Positions 35,407 to 45,111 of a stretch of DNA of 64,000 nucleotides are shown piece by piece; positions within the stretch are counted from its first letter, which is position 1; every line of letters begins with the position of its first letter. The DNA is from Halopiger xanaduensis SH-6 (lineage in GTDB: Archaea; Halobacteriota; Halobacteria; Halobacteriales; Natrialbaceae): positions 1,314,270 to 1,378,269 of the forward strand of contig NC_015666.1 of NCBI RefSeq assembly GCF_000217715.1. Direction: 5' to 3'. Below the pieces are notes generated by a model. That model worked only from the letters and a program-made list of their open reading frames with translations, did no database searches and had not been told where the DNA came from. The translations under genes were made by a program, and so were the position numbers.

Positions 35407-36858
35407 GTGATCGACCGCAGCGAAGGGCTCGACGTCGCGCGCCAAATGGCGGATCTGGCTCGCACCCAGCAGCTCACGCTGCTGGCGGCCGGGGTCGCTT
35501 TCTACGGCTTCATCTCGCTCGTGCCGCTCCTGCTGCTCGGGCTCGGCATCGCCGCGTCGATCGGCGGCGAAGCGCTCGCGGTGCGGCTCACGGTCGCCGC
35601 GAGCGACGTGCTGACGCCGGCGGCTCGCGAGTTGCTTGCCGAAACGGTCCTGGACGAGACGGGACGCCAGAGCGCGACGGTCGTCGGCGCGTTTGGCCTG
35701 CTGTGGGGCTCGAGCCGCGTCCTTCGAGGTCTCGATCGGGCTTTTTCGCAGGTGTACGGGACCGTCGGCGAGAAGTCGGTCGTCGATACGATCTGGGACG
35801 CGACGATCGTCTTCCTCGTGATCTCGGTCGGGCTCGCGCTGGTCGGTGCGCTCGAGGTCGCGATCCGGTTTGCGCCGGTGATCGGGCTCGGCTACGTCGG
35901 CCCCGTCTTCGTTCTGCTGGGATTGGTCGCGTCGTTCCTGCCGCTGTACGTCGTCTTCCCGGACGCCGACGTCGGCGTTCGGGAGGCCCTGCCAGGGACG
36001 GTCATCGCCGCAGTTGGCTGGTTCGTCCTGAGCCGGACGTTCTCGCTGTACGCCGCCGTTGCGACGGAGTACGTGGTCTACGGGGCCCTCGGCGCCGTGT
36101 TCCTCGTGCTCGTCTGGCTGTACCTCGGCGCGATCATCCTCGTGTTCGGCGCGGTCTGTAACGCCGTCCTCGCCGGCCGTGAAGTGGATCGGCAGCTACA
36201 AAGTCCCGGCCGTCGACAGATTCTGACAGAAGCGATGACTGACGACGCCACGGGTGCCGACGAGGGGGACGCGGACGCGACTGCGGGCGACGGGAACGGA
36301 ACCGAAACCGGGACCAACGGCGACGATACCCGTACTCGCGACCGGAACCGCGACCTCGAGTCGGACCGCGATCGCTCGAGTGCGGACACGGGAACGGACG
36401 CGCGCACGACCGGGACCGAAACCGGAACCGCAACCGAAACCGAAACCGAACGGCGAGACTCGCGCAGCGCTCGCACGCGGGACCGCGCCGACGATTCGGA
36501 GGCCCTCCGCGAGGAGATCGAGCGCCTGCGCGATCGCGTCGAGACCTTCGAGGACAACGTCGAGCGCCGCACCGTCGAGAAGGAGTCGCTCGAGGGCGAA
36601 CTCAAGCGCTACGTCCGGCGACGCGTGCGTCGCGGCCACGCCCACGGCTGGGGCCCGTACCTCGTCCTGCTGTACGGGACGGCCATGGCCATCGCGGCGT
36701 TTTACTTCCTGACCGGTCCCTGGGCGATCCTCGCGATGTTCGTCGTCTGGACGTCGACGCTGGGCGTCTACGTCCTGATGGTGCTGCTCGGCGCCGGCCT
36801 GTCCCTGCTCGGCGTGCCGGGTCGACTCCGGAACTGGATCGGCGAGCGACGGTCCTGA
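35407..36858 (+). CDS. YihY/BrkB family membrane protein with a low-complexity insert
   Basis: A 483-residue protein. Residues about 30-265 form the BrkB membrane domain with six helices (LTLLAAGVAFYGFISLVPLL, LLWGSSRVLRGLDRAFSQVYG, VYGALGAVFLVLVWLYLGAI). Then comes a 100-residue disordered Thr/Gly/Glu/Asp/Arg stretch encoded by a simple ACCGRA repeat, a coiled coil (SEALREEIERLRDRVETFED) and two further helices at the end. BrkB proteins are of unknown function despite the old RNase BN label. Start at the GTG 35407; upstream in-frame codons are not haloarchaeal in composition. Confidence 0.8.
   Translation: MIDRSEGLDVARQMADLARTQQLTLLAAGVAFYGFISLVPLLLLGLGIAASIGGEALAVRLTVAASDVLTPAARELLAETVLDETGRQSATVVGAFGLLWGSSRVLRGLDRAFSQVYGTVGEKSVVDTIWDATIVFLVISVGLALVGALEVAIRFAPVIGLGYVGPVFVLLGLVASFLPLYVVFPDADVGVREALPGTVIAAVGWFVLSRTFSLYAAVATEYVVYGALGAVFLVLVWLYLGAIILVFGAVCNAVLAGREVDRQLQSPGRRQILTEAMTDDATGADEGDADATAGDGNGTETGTNGDDTRTRDRNRDLESDRDRSSADTGTDARTTGTETGTATETETERRDSRSARTRDRADDSEALREEIERLRDRVETFEDNVERRTVEKESLEGELKRYVRRRVRRGHAHGWGPYLVLLYGTAMAIAAFYFLTGPWAILAMFVVWTSTLGVYVLMVLLGAGLSLLGVPGRLRNWIGERRS
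36410..36452 (+). repeat. ACCGRA simple repeat inside the BrkB-like gene
   Basis: About seven imperfect copies of a six-base unit (ACCGGG, ACCGAA, ACCGGA, ACCGCA, ACCGAA ...) encoding a Thr-Gly/Glu series. Slippage would change the protein in steps of two residues without a frameshift. Confidence 0.7.
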
Positions 36859-37048
36859 TCGCTCACTCCCTTCCTCCTTCGTCCCGCAGCCTGGTGGCTA
36901 CGTTCCCCCTCGTTCGCCCTGCCGTCGACGAGCCGCGCTTCGTCGTTGCGGTCGCTCTCCGTCGATCGCCGTCCACTGCCGTGACGAGGCTGCTGCTCAC
37001 TGTCGCGACGAGAGACGAAAGAGAAATCGAAGCGAGCCGTCCGCCGAC

Positions 37049-38404
37049 TTAGAACGTCTCGAGGTAGCGGTCGAGTTCCCACTGGGAGACGTCGACGAGG
37101 TACTCCTCGAACTCCTGGCGCTTGGCCTCGACGAACTTGGGCGCGACGTGTTCGCCGAGCGCGTTGTAGATCGCTTCGTCCTCCTCGAGCGCGTCGACGG
37201 CCTGCCCGAGGTTCGACGGCAGGGTTTCGATGCCGTACTCGTCGCGCTTCTGCTCGTCGAACTCGTAGATGTTCTCCCGAACCGGGTCGGGACAGTCGAG
37301 GTCCTGCTCGATGCCGTCCAGCCCCGCGTGGATCATCGCGGCGAACGCGAGGTACGGGTTACAGGACGGGTCCGGCGAGCGCAGTTCGATGCGCGAAGCT
37401 GCAGGGACGCGCGCGGCCGGCTTGCGGATCAGCGCCGAGCGGTTGCGGTCCGACCAAGCGACGTAGACCGGCGCCTCGTAGCCCGGCACCAGGCGCTTGT
37501 AGCTGTTCACGGTGGGGTTCGCGACCGCCGTGATCGCCGGCGCGTGCTCGAGGATGCCGGCGGTGAAGGCGTGGGCTTCCTCCGAGAGGTTGAACTCGTC
37601 GTCCTCGTCGTGGAAGGCGTTCTCGCCGTCCTCGGTGAACAGGGAGAGGTGGGTGTGCATGCCGGAGCCGTTGATGCGCGGGATCGGCTTGGGCATGAAG
37701 GTCGCGTGGTAGTCGTGCTGGGCGGCGATGGCGCGCACGACGGTCCGGAAGGTCGCGACGTTGTCGGCCGTCGCGAGCGCATCGTCGTAGGTGAAGTTGA
37801 TCTCGTGTTGGCCCTCGGCGACCTCGTGGTGGCTGGCCTCGATCTCGAAGCCCATCTCCTCGAGGCCGTAGATGATGTCGCGGCGGACGTCGCTGGCGAG
37901 GTCCTTGGGCGCGACGTCGAAGTAGCCGCCGGCGTCGTTGGTCTCGGTCGTCGCGCGACCCTCCTCGTCCTCCTCGAAGAGGAAGAACTCCGGTTCGGGG
38001 GCAGCGTTGACGGTGTAGCCCATCTCCTCGGCGCGCTCGAGGGCGTTCTTCAGCACGCGGCGCGGGTCGCCCTCGAACGGTTCGTCCGTCGAGGTGTCGT
38101 AGACGTCGCAGATCATCCGGGCCGCGGCGCTGTCCTCGTCGTTGCGCCACGGGAGGATCGCGAAGGTATCCGGGTCCGGGACGAGGCGCATGTCCGATTC
38201 CTGAATGCGGACGAAGCCCTCGATCGAGGAGCCGTCGAAGTAGATCCCCTCGGTGAAGGCCTTCTCGGCCTGCCGGGCCGGCACGGCGACGTTCTTGACC
38301 GTGCCCAGAATGTCAGTAAACTGCAGGCGGAGGAAGTCGACGTCCTGCGCTTCGATCTCGTCGAGTACGGCTTGTTCAGCCTCGCTGATGTTTCCGCTTG
38401 TCAT
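37049..38404 (-). CDS. glnA: Glutamine synthetase, type I
   Basis: A 451-residue GSI. Motifs: [16 protein letters not shown] (beta-Grasp to catalytic domain join), [32 protein letters not shown] and [18 protein letters not shown]. It makes glutamine from glutamate and ammonia. It lacks the adenylylation-site context of GSI-beta enzymes and is of the GSI-alpha length. ATG 38404 is preferred over the upstream in-frame GTG/ATG. It is divergent from lrp, with which it shares a short promoter region, as in Halobacterium where Lrp is known to influence glnA. Confidence 0.97.
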   Translation of the reverse strand: MTSGNISEAEQAVLDEIEAQDVDFLRLQFTDILGTVKNVAVPARQAEKAFTEGIYFDGSSIEGFVRIQESDMRLVPDPDTFAILPWRNDEDSAAARMICDVYDTSTDEPFEGDPRRVLKNALERAEEMGYTVNAAPEPEFFLFEEDEEGRATTETNDAGGYFDVAPKDLASDVRRDIIYGLEEMGFEIEASHHEVAEGQHEINFTYDDALATADNVATFRTVVRAIAAQHDYHATFMPKPIPRINGSGMHTHLSLFTEDGENAFHDEDDEFNLSEEAHAFTAGILEHAPAITAVANPTVNSYKRLVPGYEAPVYVAWSDRNRSALIRKPAARVPAASRIELRSPDPSCNPYLAFAAMIHAGLDGIEQDLDCPDPVRENIYEFDEQKRDEYGIETLPSNLGQAVDALEEDEAIYNALGEHVAPKFVEAKRQEFEEYLVDVSQWELDRYLETF

Positions 38405-38530
38405 TTTTCCAGTCGTCCTTCTCAAGAATCTCTGCTATTAAAACCCTGCTGCTCTGAGCAAATATCCCCTCTCTCCACTGAAATTGTATATTCGTAAATT
38501 TCTAAAGGCTAGGCTGAGTTGTTTGATGTG
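38405..38530. promoter_or_regulatory. Divergent glnA/lrp promoter region
   Basis: On the minus strand a TATA-like GTTTTAATAG (38435-38444) lies about 30-40 bases before the glnA ATG. On the plus strand CGTAAATTTCTAAAG (38492-38506) lies about 25-38 bases before the lrp ATG. The whole region is AT-rich for this genome. Confidence 0.65.
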
Positions 38531-38992
38531 ATGACCTACGAAAATCTCGACGCGAAACTAGTGAATGCCCTCCTCGGCGACGGCCGCGCCAGCCTCCGCA
38601 GCCTCGCCGAGGACTTGGACGTCTCCGTCACAACCGTCTCGAATCACCTCTCCGATCTCGAGGAGGACGGCGTCATCGAGGGCTACACGCCGCGGCTCGA
38701 CTACGACGCGCTCGGCTACGACGTCACCGCCGTTATCCAGCTGCAGGTCGAGGGGAACGCCCTGCCCGACATCACGGACACGCTGAAGGACCACCGACAG
38801 ATGATCAGCGTCTACGAGGTCACCGGCGACTACGACGTCATCGCCATCGGCAAGTTCCAGGACACGGACGAGATGAACGACAACATCAAGCAACTGCTGA
38901 CCGATCCGGACATCAAGTCCTCGAACACCAGCGTCGTGCTCAACGCCGTCAGCGAAAACGAACAGTTCGAACTCGACGTCGACGATACCTGA
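38531..38992 (+). CDS. lrp: Lrp/AsnC family transcriptional regulator
   Basis: A 153-residue Lrp protein: N-terminal helix-turn-helix ([33 protein letters not shown]) and C-terminal RAM ligand-binding domain ([22 protein letters not shown] in part and [20 protein letters not shown] in part). It probably senses an amino acid and controls nitrogen metabolism. It lies back-to-back with glnA. ATG 38531 gives [19 protein letters not shown], the standard start. Confidence 0.95.
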   Translation: MTYENLDAKLVNALLGDGRASLRSLAEDLDVSVTTVSNHLSDLEEDGVIEGYTPRLDYDALGYDVTAVIQLQVEGNALPDITDTLKDHRQMISVYEVTGDYDVIAIGKFQDTDEMNDNIKQLLTDPDIKSSNTSVVLNAVSENEQFELDVDDT

Positions 38993-39116
38993 GTATTCGG
39001 GCATTCGGTATCGGTCGCCCGATCGTGCGATCGGTAGCTTCCCCGCTCGAGTTTCGTACGGCCGTCCAGCATCGTCGCTCGCAACTCACCGCTCGCAACT
39101 CACAACTCGCCGCTCG

Positions 39117-41036
39117 TCAATCGTCGACGAGCGCCTCGGCGGCCGCCTCCCGGTCGCCCGCCTGCGCGCGCCACAGCGTCGCGTACTGGCCGTCCCGCTC
39201 GAGCAGGTCCTCGTGGGTTCCCCGCTCGACGATCTCGCCGTCCGCCATGACGAGTATGGTGTCGGCGTCCTTGACCGTCGACAGCCGGTGGGCGATCGCC
39301 AGCGTCGTCCGGTCCTCGGTGAGCCGGTCGATCGACCGCTGGATCAGCAGTTCGGTCTTCGTGTCGACCGCACTGGTCGCCTCGTCTAGGATTAATACTT
39401 CGGGATCGTCGAGGACGGTCCGCGCGAGCGCGATCCGCTGGCGCTGCCCGCCGGAGAGTTTGACGCCGCGCTCGCCGACGCGGGTGTCGTAGCCGTCCTC
39501 GAGACCGCTGATGAACTCGTGGGCCTGCGCGGCTTTGGCGGCTTCCCGGACCGCCTCGTCGGAGGCGTCGAACTGGCCGTACCGGATGTTGTCCGCGATG
39601 GTGCCGTCGAAGAGGAACGTGTCCTGACTGACGTAGCCGACCGCGGACCGCAGGTCCGCGAGCCTGACGTCCCGAACGTCGTGGCCGTCGAGCTTCACCG
39701 CCCCCTCCTGCACGTCGTACAGCCGGAGCAGCAGTTTGAGGGCCGTCGACTTCCCGGCGCCGGTCGGGCCGACCAGCGCGACGGTGTCGCCGGGCTTGGC
39801 CTCGAAGGAGACGTCCTCGATGACCGTCTCCTCGAAGGCCTTCTCGTCGTCGCTCGTCGCCCGCACCTCGCTGTCGGCGTAGCTGAACGAGACGTTCTCG
39901 TACGCCACGCGACCGTCGACCGGGTCGATCTCTGCGGGGTCCTCGGGGTCGTCGACGTGGACCGGGATGTCCATCAACCCGAAGATGCGCTCGCTCGAGG
40001 CCTTGGCGTTCTCGTACTGGTCGACGATGCTCGAGACCTCCGCGAGCGGGTCGACGATCCGCTGGGTGAGGGTGAGGAAGATGACAAATTCCCCGACCGA
40101 CAGCTCGCCGGTGAACGGCCCCGGCGCGGTGCCGATCGTCAGCCAGTAGCCGCCGACGAAGAAGGTCGCGGCGAAGGCGACGCCGGCGAGCAGTTCCATC
40201 CCGGGCCGGTAGAAGTAGCTCAGTTTGAGCACGTCCATCGTCCGCTCGAACAGGTTCTTCGAGGAGTCGCGCACCCGTTCGCGTTCGTAGGCTTCGCTCG
40301 AGGACGTCTTGGTCAGCGCCATGCCCGCGATGGCGTTCTCGAGGCGGGTGTTGAGCCGCCCGACCGCCGAGCGCTCGCGGACGTACCGCGGCTCGACGGC
40401 GCGCATGAACCAGATCGTAAAGGCGACCATCGCCGGCACCGCGAACAGCGTGACGACGGCCAGTTGCCAGTTCAGGTAGAAGAGCACGCCCGCGATGCCG
40501 CCGACCATCACGATGAGCCGCGCGGAGTTCATCAGCGCGTTGTCGAGGAATCGCTCCAAGTTCTGCGTGTCGTTGTTGAGGACGGCCATGACCTCGCCGG
40601 TCTGTTTCTCGTCGAAGAAGGACATGTCCAAGCGCTGCATCTTCCGGAAGGAGTCGACCCGGACGGTGTGCATCACGTCGTGGGCGAACAGGTTGGCGGT
40701 GACGCCGTAGATCCAGGTCAGAACCGCCGTCGCGAGGAACGAGGCGACGATCGCGGCGACGGCGAACCGGAACTGCGGGATCGACTCGTCCGGCAACCAG
40801 GCGTTGGGGACGACCGGCAGTTCGAACGGCCCCGCGCCGACGAAGATCGCGTCGATGGCGGCCCCGAGCACCAACGGCGGCACGAGACTCGCCATGCGGG
40901 CGAGAAAGTTCGCGACCATCCCGATCGCGAAGTAGCCGAGTCGGCCCGGTGCGTACTCGCGGAACAACCTCGTCAACGGTCGATCGACGTCTTCGCGGTA
41001 GGCGTCGAACGGCGTCTCATCCGTGTCAGCACTCAC
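39117..41036 (-). CDS. ABC transporter, fused permease and ATPase (MsbA/MDR type)
   Basis: A 639-residue half-transporter, working as a homodimer. Six-helix ABC-type-1 domain (residues about 40-340) and ATPase domain with Walker A GPTGAGKST, Q-loop YVSQDTFLFDG, signature LSGGQRQRIALARTVLDDP and Walker B VLILDEATSAVD. Likely exports a lipid or hydrophobic compound. I prefer the GTG at 41036 (SADTDETPF), as the upstream 11 codons (IYVSKRY) overlap a probable promoter with CATAAATCACTAG. Substrate unknown. Confidence 0.93.
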   Translation of the reverse strand: MSADTDETPFDAYREDVDRPLTRLFREYAPGRLGYFAIGMVANFLARMASLVPPLVLGAAIDAIFVGAGPFELPVVPNAWLPDESIPQFRFAVAAIVASFLATAVLTWIYGVTANLFAHDVMHTVRVDSFRKMQRLDMSFFDEKQTGEVMAVLNNDTQNLERFLDNALMNSARLIVMVGGIAGVLFYLNWQLAVVTLFAVPAMVAFTIWFMRAVEPRYVRERSAVGRLNTRLENAIAGMALTKTSSSEAYERERVRDSSKNLFERTMDVLKLSYFYRPGMELLAGVAFAATFFVGGYWLTIGTAPGPFTGELSVGEFVIFLTLTQRIVDPLAEVSSIVDQYENAKASSERIFGLMDIPVHVDDPEDPAEIDPVDGRVAYENVSFSYADSEVRATSDDEKAFEETVIEDVSFEAKPGDTVALVGPTGAGKSTALKLLLRLYDVQEGAVKLDGHDVRDVRLADLRSAVGYVSQDTFLFDGTIADNIRYGQFDASDEAVREAAKAAQAHEFISGLEDGYDTRVGERGVKLSGGQRQRIALARTVLDDPEVLILDEATSAVDTKTELLIQRSIDRLTEDRTTLAIAHRLSTVKDADTILVMADGEIVERGTHEDLLERDGQYATLWRAQAGDREAAAEALVDD

Positions 41037-41133
41037 GCCCGTCCGATATCGTTTGGAAACATAAATCACTAGTGTTGGCGGGAAGGCGGGCCGCTTTTCG
41101 GCGCCCGTTGCGGACGGGGGACTCTCAACCGGG

Positions 41134-42297
41134 TCACGCGGCGTAGTTAAACACCCAGTAGCCGGCGTACAGCGCGAGCAGGAGGACGCCGCCGGCGCGG
41201 GTGACGCGGCTGCGCGCTAACATCGCCGTCGCGACGAGCAGGCACGCGCCGAAAAACGGCCAGTGGACGGTCATCACCGCGCCGCCGGTGTCGACGGGGT
41301 GCAACAGCGCGATCAGGCCGACGTTCGCGGTCATGTAGAAGACCGTACTCCCGACGACGTTCCCCACGGCGAGGTGGGGCCGCCCCTGTCGGACGGGCTC
41401 GAGGGTCAGCGCCAGTTCCTCGATCGAAGCGATGAAGCTCAACACCGTCGCGCCGAAGGCCAGCCCCGAGATGCCGAAGGCGACGAACAGGCGCTCGGCG
41501 CTGCCGACGGTGATAAAGGAGCCCAGCGTCATCCCGACGGTCGCGAGGACGGCGACGCCGAGGGTGACCCGGCCGCTGCGGTCCTCGAGGTCGGGGACGA
41601 ACTCGTCGAGGTCAAGATCGAGGTCCAGGTCGCGGTTCGAATCCGACTCGAGCACGGACTCGCCCCGTTCGTCGTCACCGTCGGCTGTCGACTCGTGGTC
41701 CGTACGTGATCCGTCCCCGTTCGTGGCCACCGCGTCGTCGCCGGTCGGCTCGGCCGCCGACGGTTTAGCATCGGCCTCGAGGTCGTCGTCGACGTCGATC
41801 GCCTCCTCGACCTCTCCGGAGAGCAGGTACGTCGTTTCCGAGCGCCGCTCGCGCCAGAAGATGTAGCCGAGCAAGGGGACGAACGCCGCCAGCAGCGCCG
41901 CGCCGTACGCGGCGTCGATCGTGCCGCCCAGCGACATCGCGAACGCCGGCAGCGGGACGAGTAGAAGCATGGCCAGGTAGGCCCGCGGTACGTCCATCTC
42001 GAAGGGAACGAACACCCCCGCGAGTCCGAGCGCGACCGCGAGGACGAACAGCGACTCGCCGAAGACCGTCCCCAGGGCGAGATCCGGCAGGGCGACGACG
42101 GCGGCCGTCACCCCCAGTGCGGCGTTCTCGAGGTCGATACCGGCCAGGATCACCGCGAGGAAGAAGCCCGAAATCCCGAGCGAGACGGCGCTCTGTGCGA
42201 CCGCTTCGATGAACACCTCGACGCACCAGATGACCAGTACCACCCCGACGAGAAACGCGGCGCCGAACAGCGCGAGCTCGAGGCCCGATGCGACCAT
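41134..42297 (-). CDS. Cation/calcium exchanger family protein (CaCA-type)
   Basis: A 387-residue membrane protein of ten or so helices, in two inverted halves separated by an acidic loop of about 80 residues (VDDDLEADAKPSAAEPTGDD, then LDLDLDLDEF). The alpha repeats are recognised in SGFFLAVILAGIDLENAALG and SGLAFGATVLSFIASIEELA; the Glu in each is a likely cation ligand. This places it in the sodium/calcium exchanger superfamily, in a divergent haloarchaeal branch. ATG 42297 is chosen because the frame upstream is basic. Confidence 0.82.
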   Translation of the reverse strand: MVASGLELALFGAAFLVGVVLVIWCVEVFIEAVAQSAVSLGISGFFLAVILAGIDLENAALGVTAAVVALPDLALGTVFGESLFVLAVALGLAGVFVPFEMDVPRAYLAMLLLVPLPAFAMSLGGTIDAAYGAALLAAFVPLLGYIFWRERRSETTYLLSGEVEEAIDVDDDLEADAKPSAAEPTGDDAVATNGDGSRTDHESTADGDDERGESVLESDSNRDLDLDLDLDEFVPDLEDRSGRVTLGVAVLATVGMTLGSFITVGSAERLFVAFGISGLAFGATVLSFIASIEELALTLEPVRQGRPHLAVGNVVGSTVFYMTANVGLIALLHPVDTGGAVMTVHWPFFGACLLVATAMLARSRVTRAGGVLLLALYAGYWVFNYAA

Positions 42298-42452
42298 GCC
42301 GCCACGAACAACGTTCGCCCACTTAGTTTTCCGACCGGTACGCGGTCCGACGACGGCTTCGGACACCGTCGATCGGCCTGATACTGTCGCGGTATCGTCG
42401 TGTTCGGACTGGACTGCCCTTCACGCCGTCCCGCGTGCGCTCAGGCTCGTGC

Positions 42453-42596
42453 TCACTGACGGTATATCAATAGCGTCACTCCGAGGACCAGAAACAGCAC
42501 CCCCCACCACAGCGAGTCGCCGGGGAGGACTTTGAGGATGAGCGTCACGATGCCGGAGGAGAGCAGGGACCACCCGAGGGTCGTTCGGAATGCCAT
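42453..42596 (-). CDS. Small membrane protein, 47 residues
   Basis: MAFRTTLGWSLLSSGIVTLI onward; two hydrophobic helices (SLLSSGIVTLILKVL and SLWWGVLFLVLGVTLLIYRQ). The ATG at 42596 gives a compact protein of a kind common in haloarchaea. No function recognised. Confidence 0.55.
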   Translation of the reverse strand: MAFRTTLGWSLLSSGIVTLILKVLPGDSLWWGVLFLVLGVTLLIYRQ

Positions 42597-42764
42597 ACGA
42601 ACGGTACGCCGCCCAACCCAATAGATCATTTGAACGTCAGATTCAGTGTGAATCCGACTGCGTGATGTGACCGGTACGATCCCCACGCGACACCAGCCGC
42701 TGTTCCTAGCTCAAGCCCTTCAGTTACCAAAAGTACGTATATAAGAACCACATATTAACAACGC

Positions 42765-43154
42765 ATGCGTACGAGCCTCAACGTCCCCGACGACCTCCTC
42801 TCGCGCTTCGACGACATCTGGCAGGAACAGGGACTCGAGTCGCGGTCTCGCGGCGTTCGCGAAGCGATGCGGGAGTACGTCGAAGCGCACACGCGTCTCG
42901 AGGACGTCGACGGCGATATCGTGGCCATCGTCGCCTTCGATTACGACCACGAGTCGGTGATCGAGGATCTCCACGACATCCAGCACGAGTTTCAGGACGT
43001 CGTTACGACCACGACCCACACCCACGAGGGCGAGTGGTGTCTCGAGACGGTGTTCTGTCGCGGTGCCGCTGAACGGATTCGAACGTTTGCGTACCGTCTC
43101 CGCGACTTCGACGCCGTACGGCGGGTGAAACTGCTGTTGCTCGCCGACCGATGA
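42765..43154 (+). CDS. NikR-like ribbon-helix-helix metal-responsive regulator (1)
   Basis: A 129-residue protein: N-terminal ribbon-helix-helix (MRTSLNVPDDLLSRFDDIWQ ... RGVREAMREYV) and C-terminal ACT-like metal domain. The NikR metal site can be lined up as H74 with H85, H87 and C92 (THTHEGEWCLE), matching E. coli H76, H87, H89 and C95. It may sense nickel or another transition metal; its place beside COG0523 and znu genes suggests zinc. A TATATAAG element at 42738-42745 lies 27 bases from the ATG, so the mRNA is leaderless. Confidence 0.87.
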   Translation: MRTSLNVPDDLLSRFDDIWQEQGLESRSRGVREAMREYVEAHTRLEDVDGDIVAIVAFDYDHESVIEDLHDIQHEFQDVVTTTTHTHEGEWCLETVFCRGAAERIRTFAYRLRDFDAVRRVKLLLLADR

Positions 43155-43158
43155 TCGC

Positions 43159-43602
43159 TTACGTCTCGAGGGATAGCGCCGACGATCCGGCCCGGAGCGA
43201 CGCGATCGAGTAGTCGACCCGGCGAACCGCCGGTACCGATCGTACCGTATGCACGAAGCCGCCGATCGCGTCGACGGGCCCGACCAGCACGAACACTTCG
43301 AGGCAGTACCGGTCGTCGACGTGGGCGTGCGTCGTTCCGGTAACGAGGGAGTCGTGTTCGTGGCGGAGTTCCGTGAGCCGCCGCTGTACGGCCGTTTCGC
43401 AGTAGTCGTAGACGACCGTCACCGTGCAGGTGCGGTGTGGGGACTGTGCGTCCGAATTTCTGTCCGCCGCGTCGAACTCCTCGAGCAGGCCGCGAGCGGC
43501 TTCGCGGAGCACTTCGCTGCGGCCGCTGTACCCGTGGTCGCTCGCGAAGCGATCGATGCGGTCCAGCAGGGTCTCGGGCATGGAGACGCTGACGACGCTC
43601 AT
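43159..43602 (-). CDS. NikR-like ribbon-helix-helix metal-responsive regulator (2)
   Basis: A 147-residue paralogue of the gene at 42765, converging on it with a 4-base gap. Start MSVVSVSMPETLLDRIDRFA (ribbon strand and first helix), second helix GRSEVLREAARGLLEEF. Metal ligands line up as H83, H92, H94 and C100 (THAHVDDRYCLEV). The two share the domain layout but are divergent in sequence. Divergently placed to the COG0523 GTPase gene, so the inverted repeat between them may be its operator. Confidence 0.87.
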   Translation of the reverse strand: MSVVSVSMPETLLDRIDRFASDHGYSGRSEVLREAARGLLEEFDAADRNSDAQSPHRTCTVTVVYDYCETAVQRRLTELRHEHDSLVTGTTHAHVDDRYCLEVFVLVGPVDAIGGFVHTVRSVPAVRRVDYSIASLRAGSSALSLET

Positions 43603-43623
43603 ACGCAACTCACCCGACACCGG

Positions 43624-43657
43624 CTAATAGGGTTTGTTATGAATTGGGGCCTATTAG
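43624..43657. promoter_or_regulatory. NikR-style inverted repeat between regulator 2 and the COG0523 gene
   Basis: CTAATAGG (43624-43631), 18 bases, CCTATTAG (43650-43657): a perfect 8-base inverted repeat. The half-site spacing is like the E. coli NikR operator (GTATGA-N16-TCATAC), which is unusual for most repressors. It overlaps the likely promoters of both divergent genes. This is a candidate operator for one of the adjacent NikR-like proteins. Confidence 0.65.
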
Positions 43658-43700
43658 GGTAATAATTAATATTTTAGTGTAGTATATTCACAACTCGGCT

Positions 43701-44918
43701 ATGGTCTCGAGCGACACCCCGATTCCGGTGACGATCCTGAGCGGTAGTCTCGGCGCCGGGAAAACGACGACGCTCAATCACGTACTGAACGCCGATCGCG
43801 AACTGAACGCGGCCGTCGTGGTCAACGACATGGGCGAGGTCAACGTCGACGCCGACCTCGTCGAGCGCGAGTCCGCGCTCAGTCAGGCGGACGAGGATAT
43901 CATCGAACTCTCGAACGGCTGTATCTGCTGCCGGCTCCGCGGCGATATGCTCGACCAGCTCGGCCGGCTGGCTGATCGGCGGGACTTCGACTACCTGCTC
44001 GTCGAAGCCTCCGGGATCAGCGAGCCGATTCCGGTCGCCCAGACGTTCGTCCGCGGCTTCGAGGACGCGACGTTCGACCCGACCGGTGTCTACGAGCTCG
44101 ACACGATGGTCAGCGTCGTCGACGCGTACAGCTTCTGGCAGGGGTTCGACTCGGGACGGACGCTTATGGACGACTCTATCGACCCGCAGGGTAACCGCGT
44201 TCCGGAGGCGGTCCTGCTCGATCAGATCGAGTTCTGCGACGTCCTCCTGCTGAACAAGTGCGACCTCGTCCCCGACGACCGCCTCGAGGAGATGGAGGCG
44301 GTCATCAGTGCGCTGCAGCCGCGCGCGGAGATCGTTCGGACCGAACACGGCCGGGTCGATCCCGACGAGATTCTGCACACGGGTCGGTTCGACTTCGAGC
44401 GCGCGAGCCAGTCGGCCGGCTGGAAGCGCGAACTACGGGAGGGCCACTACCACGACGCCGCGGCCGAGGAACACGGCGTGACGTCGTTCGTCTTCGACGC
44501 GGACAGGCCGTTCCACCCGGCGCGTATCGCCGACTCCCTCTCCGATCTTCCGGACGGCGTCATCCGGGCGAAGGGCTTCTTCTGGTCGGCCGGCCGCGAG
44601 GACGTCGCGATGGGATTGGACAAGGCCGGTCAGTCCGTCAGGGCCGGCCCGAGCGGGACTTGGCTTGCCACCCTCCCCGAGGAGCAACGCGAGCAGTACT
44701 TCGCGGCCAGACCCGGCATCGAGGAGGACTGGGACGAAGAGTGGGGCGACCGCGGCATCGAACTCGTGTTCATCGGCCGCGAGTTCGACCGCGACGCGCT
44801 CGTCGACCGCCTCGAGGGCTGCCTGCTCTCGGATGCGGAGATGAGCGAGGACTGGAGCCGGTATCCCGACCCGTTCGGCACCGACGACCAGCGCGAGTTG
44901 GCGCTGGCCGACGACTAA
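43701..44918 (+). CDS. COG0523/CobW family GTPase, metallochaperone-like
   Basis: A 405-residue G3E GTPase. Walker A GSLGAGKTT at 15-23; CxCC motif CICC at 74-77; NKCDLV guanine-specificity motif; and a CobW C-terminal domain (GVIRAKGFFWSAGREDVAM). COG0523 proteins of the ZigA/YjiA/ZNG1 type deliver zinc to a client enzyme under zinc limitation and are typically Zur-regulated in bacteria. Here the znu operon follows and NikR-like regulators precede, supporting the same role. A TATA-like stretch AATTAATATTTTAG is about 35 bases upstream. Confidence 0.92.
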   Translation: MVSSDTPIPVTILSGSLGAGKTTTLNHVLNADRELNAAVVVNDMGEVNVDADLVERESALSQADEDIIELSNGCICCRLRGDMLDQLGRLADRRDFDYLLVEASGISEPIPVAQTFVRGFEDATFDPTGVYELDTMVSVVDAYSFWQGFDSGRTLMDDSIDPQGNRVPEAVLLDQIEFCDVLLLNKCDLVPDDRLEEMEAVISALQPRAEIVRTEHGRVDPDEILHTGRFDFERASQSAGWKRELREGHYHDAAAEEHGVTSFVFDADRPFHPARIADSLSDLPDGVIRAKGFFWSAGREDVAMGLDKAGQSVRAGPSGTWLATLPEEQREQYFAARPGIEEDWDEEWGDRGIELVFIGREFDRDALVDRLEGCLLSDAEMSEDWSRYPDPFGTDDQRELALADD

Positions 44919-45111
44919 CGCGGCTCGCAACCGAGATCGGACGCACCGGGTCGCGACTCGCGGAGGCAACGGCATCGGAGTACCGATACTGATTCTCGTA
45001 CGGTCGTCGTCGATCGCATTCCACCGCCATAGTGCTCGTCGTGGCCGCGCTCGAGTCCGTGACCTCGTTACGGCCGATTCTGCACTCGCTCCGATTGCGC
45101 CGCGTGAATCT

